Positions 62,021 to 64,000 of a stretch of DNA of 64,000 nucleotides are shown here, one piece after another. Location of the stretch: NCBI RefSeq assembly GCF_020193655.1, contig NZ_JADYVE010000019.1:1-64000 (forward strand), given 5' to 3'. The notes below the pieces were generated by a model. That model saw only the letters and a list, made by a program, of their open reading frames with translations, was not told the origin of the DNA and made no database searches. This stretch comes from Ensifer sp. IC3342. Its GTDB lineage: Bacteria > Pseudomonadota > Alphaproteobacteria > Rhizobiales > Rhizobiaceae. The translations under genes and the position numbers were made by a program. How positions within the stretch are numbered: position 1 is the stretch's first letter; each line of letters opens with the position of its first letter.

Positions 62021-63763
62021 TCAAGTCCGCCCCCGAAGAGCCCGGACCCACTTTTCAACCTTGCCCATCACACCCCAGCCTCCGATTGCAGCGAAGACAG
62101 GGAAGGCGGCCGTTACCAGCTCGCGGCCGAGCCCTCCGTCGGCCTGCGTCGCCGCCGCTGCCGCGCCCACGTTCGTAGCGCCCTCGATCAAGGGCGCCGC
62201 GACCGCCGTGATCGGCGCTAGCTGCGGGAAGAAGATCGGCAGGATTGTCGTGGCAAGCATGCCGATCGCGCCAATTGCGGTCTTGCGGCCGTCGAGCGCA
62301 TGCCCGAGCGTCTTGCCGAGCGCACCGTTGACCGGCGTCAGCGTGGGGTCGCTGACCGAAGCGAGCGGGTCCGGCTTCGGGCCGTTCAGAACAACGCCAT
62401 TGATCATGGTGGGTTGGGTCGTGATCGCCCGCAAGACGTCCAGTAGCCAGGTCATATCCTCCTGGCTCGCCGGTTTATGTCCGCGCGGCAGCGCAGCGAG
62501 GGCGAGGATTTGCTGCAGCAGCTGTGCGGGGTTCGCCGCGGTCGTCGCAGGCGCAGGGGCAGGCTGCGTGATAGCGGGCATGGTCGTTTCCTCCTGTGGA
62601 ACATCGTCCTGATCGACGAGCAAGTAATAAAAGGTCGCCTGTCCATGCTTCTTCAGCAGGCCATCCACGAGGGTCTTGAATTCATTCCACTGGTGCGGCG
62701 GAACGGTCTGACAACCAAGGCTGGAGGTGGATGTGACGCCGCCGCGGTGAAGATTGATCCAGAAGCGGCTGGTGGGCGAGTCAGTATCCTCACCGGTCTC
62801 GTCGCGGATGACCGTGCAGTCACTGTCCTGCCGAAAAGCCGGATAGGGCCCGTTCTTGCGCGAGAAGCCGTGCGGACCGGGGCGGTAACGGATCGCCTGT
62901 CGCGGTTTCAGCCGGGCAATCCCGCGACCGAAACGACTGGGATCGGTATTGCCGTTGAAGTTGTGAACGCCGTTCGGCTCGACGACGAAGATGGCGTCGT
63001 CATAGACGCCGCGATCATTGGCGCTCTCCTTCCCCATCGTGTTGAGGTAATAGCCTCGCACGGCCACGATGGCCACAGCGTCGTCGCGCCCGTCTTCCGG
63101 GATGAGATCCTGGAATTTTTGCAGCACGCTCTGTGTGATCGCGGCGGATTGTTTGGGGCGGTTGAGCGGCAGAAGCTGCGAGATTGGGTTCGCCAGGAGT
63201 TCTTCGGTGGACTGCTCCTCCTCCGAGTTCAACGTGCCGCCAAGCAGCGTCTCGATCTGATCGCCAGTGAAAATCTCCTCTGAGCCGCCCTTGCTCTCCA
63301 GAACGCGGATCTTTGGGGTACCGTAGTCCCCCTTCGAGAACATCGCCGCCTCACGCGCGCGACGGGCGATCAGACCGTCGAGAACCTTACCGTTGCTCTT
63401 GTTCCAGCGGGCAAACTCGGCTGTGGCGCCGTCGGCGTCGCCGGCGTTGAACTTGCGCGTCAAAGTGGCTGTCGATATCGCGCCCGTGTTGAAGTGCCAC
63501 GAAACAAGCGCATCGAACTGATGTTGCGAGAGCGCGGTTCTGACCGCAGCCTGAACCTGGCTTTCGACCTGAGCCAGGTCATTGCGGTAAATGTTGACCG
63601 CCTCTGTGAGTGTGACCGTCATGCCGGAGCGGGGAATGGGTGGCCCGGCGGCCGCGGTATGTCCGGCGCCCACGGTCATGGTGCCGGTGCCGTCGTTGTA
63701 ACTCGATAAGACGATCGCCTCTTCGGCGAGCATCGCGCATATGCCGCGTACACTAGTCTTCAC
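62021..63763 (-). CDS. GH24 muramidase fused to a YkuD-like domain and a membrane tail
   Basis: About 580 residues in three parts. The N-terminal GH24 lysozyme domain (about 1-145) has the exact catalytic spacing Glu15-x8-Asp24-x5-Thr30 in EEAIVLSSYNDGTGTMTVGA. A middle domain (about 225-385) ends with INLHRGGVTSTSSLGCQTVP, resembling the His (339) and Ser-x-Gly-Cys (348-351) motif of YkuD L,D-transpeptidases. A linker rich in Ala and Pro leads to a hydrophobic C-terminal region (about 490-575, AIGAIGMLATTILPIFFPQL). No signal peptide is present. The GTG start was preferred because GGAGG lies five bases before it; an ATG four codons upstream is possible. The next gene encodes a DUF2235 hydrolase. 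Confidence 0.75.
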   Translation of the reverse strand: MKTSVRGICAMLAEEAIVLSSYNDGTGTMTVGAGHTAAAGPPIPRSGMTVTLTEAVNIYRNDLAQVESQVQAAVRTALSQHQFDALVSWHFNTGAISTATLTRKFNAGDADGATAEFARWNKSNGKVLDGLIARRAREAAMFSKGDYGTPKIRVLESKGGSEEIFTGDQIETLLGGTLNSEEEQSTEELLANPISQLLPLNRPKQSAAITQSVLQKFQDLIPEDGRDDAVAIVAVRGYYLNTMGKESANDRGVYDDAIFVVEPNGVHNFNGNTDPSRFGRGIARLKPRQAIRYRPGPHGFSRKNGPYPAFRQDSDCTVIRDETGEDTDSPTSRFWINLHRGGVTSTSSLGCQTVPPHQWNEFKTLVDGLLKKHGQATFYYLLVDQDDVPQEETTMPAITQPAPAPATTAANPAQLLQQILALAALPRGHKPASQEDMTWLLDVLRAITTQPTMINGVVLNGPKPDPLASVSDPTLTPVNGALGKTLGHALDGRKTAIGAIGMLATTILPIFFPQLAPITAVAAPLIEGATNVGAAAAATQADGGLGRELVTAAFPVFAAIGGWGVMGKVEKWVRALRGRT

Positions 63764-64000
63764 GTCAGCCTCCATTTATTCGAATGGCTTCTTTTGTTGC
63801 GCGCTGCCGCCCGCTAGCCCTCCCGCAGCCGACGGAACGATTTTCTCCGTGAACACGTTGGCGCGATCGCGGCCACGCGGAACCAACCGATCGATCAGGC
63901 CGACACCGGGTCTTTTCCAATCGCCCCGGGTCTATCTCGACATCGAAAAGAGCCGTTTTCGGATTTTCTAGGTAATACTAACGAAAAATATTCATATCCT
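63764..64000. other. Right edge, no recognised gene
   Basis: The remaining bases carry no recognisable gene. They should contain the promoter of the minus-strand muramidase-fusion gene; the last 30 bases are AT-rich. Confidence 0.4.

Overview
The window looks like an accessory replicon (megaplasmid or symbiotic-plasmid type) of a Rhizobiales bacterium, most likely Ensifer/Sinorhizobium. The grounds are a high-GC gene style, a bgsB-bgsA pair resembling the Sinorhizobium meliloti mixed-linkage beta-glucan synthase genes, repeated GGAAC-N18/19-TT promoters of the RpoE2 (EcfG) general stress sigma factor type, and much insertion-sequence debris. No rRNA, tRNA, CRISPR array or replication origin was recognised. 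The organism call is an inference from families, not from a search.

Layout. 0-12 kb: an IS30-type transposase tail, a HisKA_2 histidine kinase, a class III cyclase fused to an alpha/beta hydrolase, an AAC(6')-like acetyltransferase, an XRE regulator, a WGR protein, an adenosine-specific-kinase family protein, a BacA/YddA-type ABC exporter, and a sulfite dehydrogenase/cytochrome c pair (sorAB-like) followed by a dead DUF6691 transporter. 12-24 kb: two near-identical LuxR-type regulators lie in direct repeats of about 1.3 kb that bracket a nucleotidyltransferase-fold gene, a higBA toxin-antitoxin pair and a 1654-residue multidomain surface protein.

24-37 kb is the most coherent block. Two paralogous GGDEF-EAL proteins flank bgsB-bgsA. 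Next comes a tightly coupled five-gene operon that resembles a partner-switching phosphorelay: a degenerate HATPase-like protein, a STAS-like domain fused to a methyltransferase, a membrane SpoIIE-type PP2C phosphatase, an HATPase switch kinase and a STAS protein. A reasonable inference is that the block senses an external signal and couples it to c-di-GMP-dependent exopolysaccharide synthesis. The STAS-methyltransferase fusion is the best candidate for an undescribed system.

37-54 kb: dinB, a chimeric scar made of SRAP and WGR gene tails, a glycosyltransferase/amylo-1,6-glucosidase operon, a CHRD protein, a BrkB-family membrane protein, a LysR regulator and hydrolase, and many small rhizobial proteins. 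Seven RpoE2-type promoters are spread here, so much of this stretch behaves like a general-stress-response island. It is scarred by IS1182, IS630, thiamine-diphosphate-enzyme, receiver-domain and cyclase fragments.

54-64 kb: a cyclase-TolB-TPR protein, then a plus-strand operon (a 31-residue secreted peptide, a 645-residue polytopic membrane protein and a periplasmic solute-binding-like protein). Facing it across a strong terminator is a minus-strand pair: a GH24 muramidase fused to a YkuD-like domain and a membrane tail, and a DUF2235 hydrolase.
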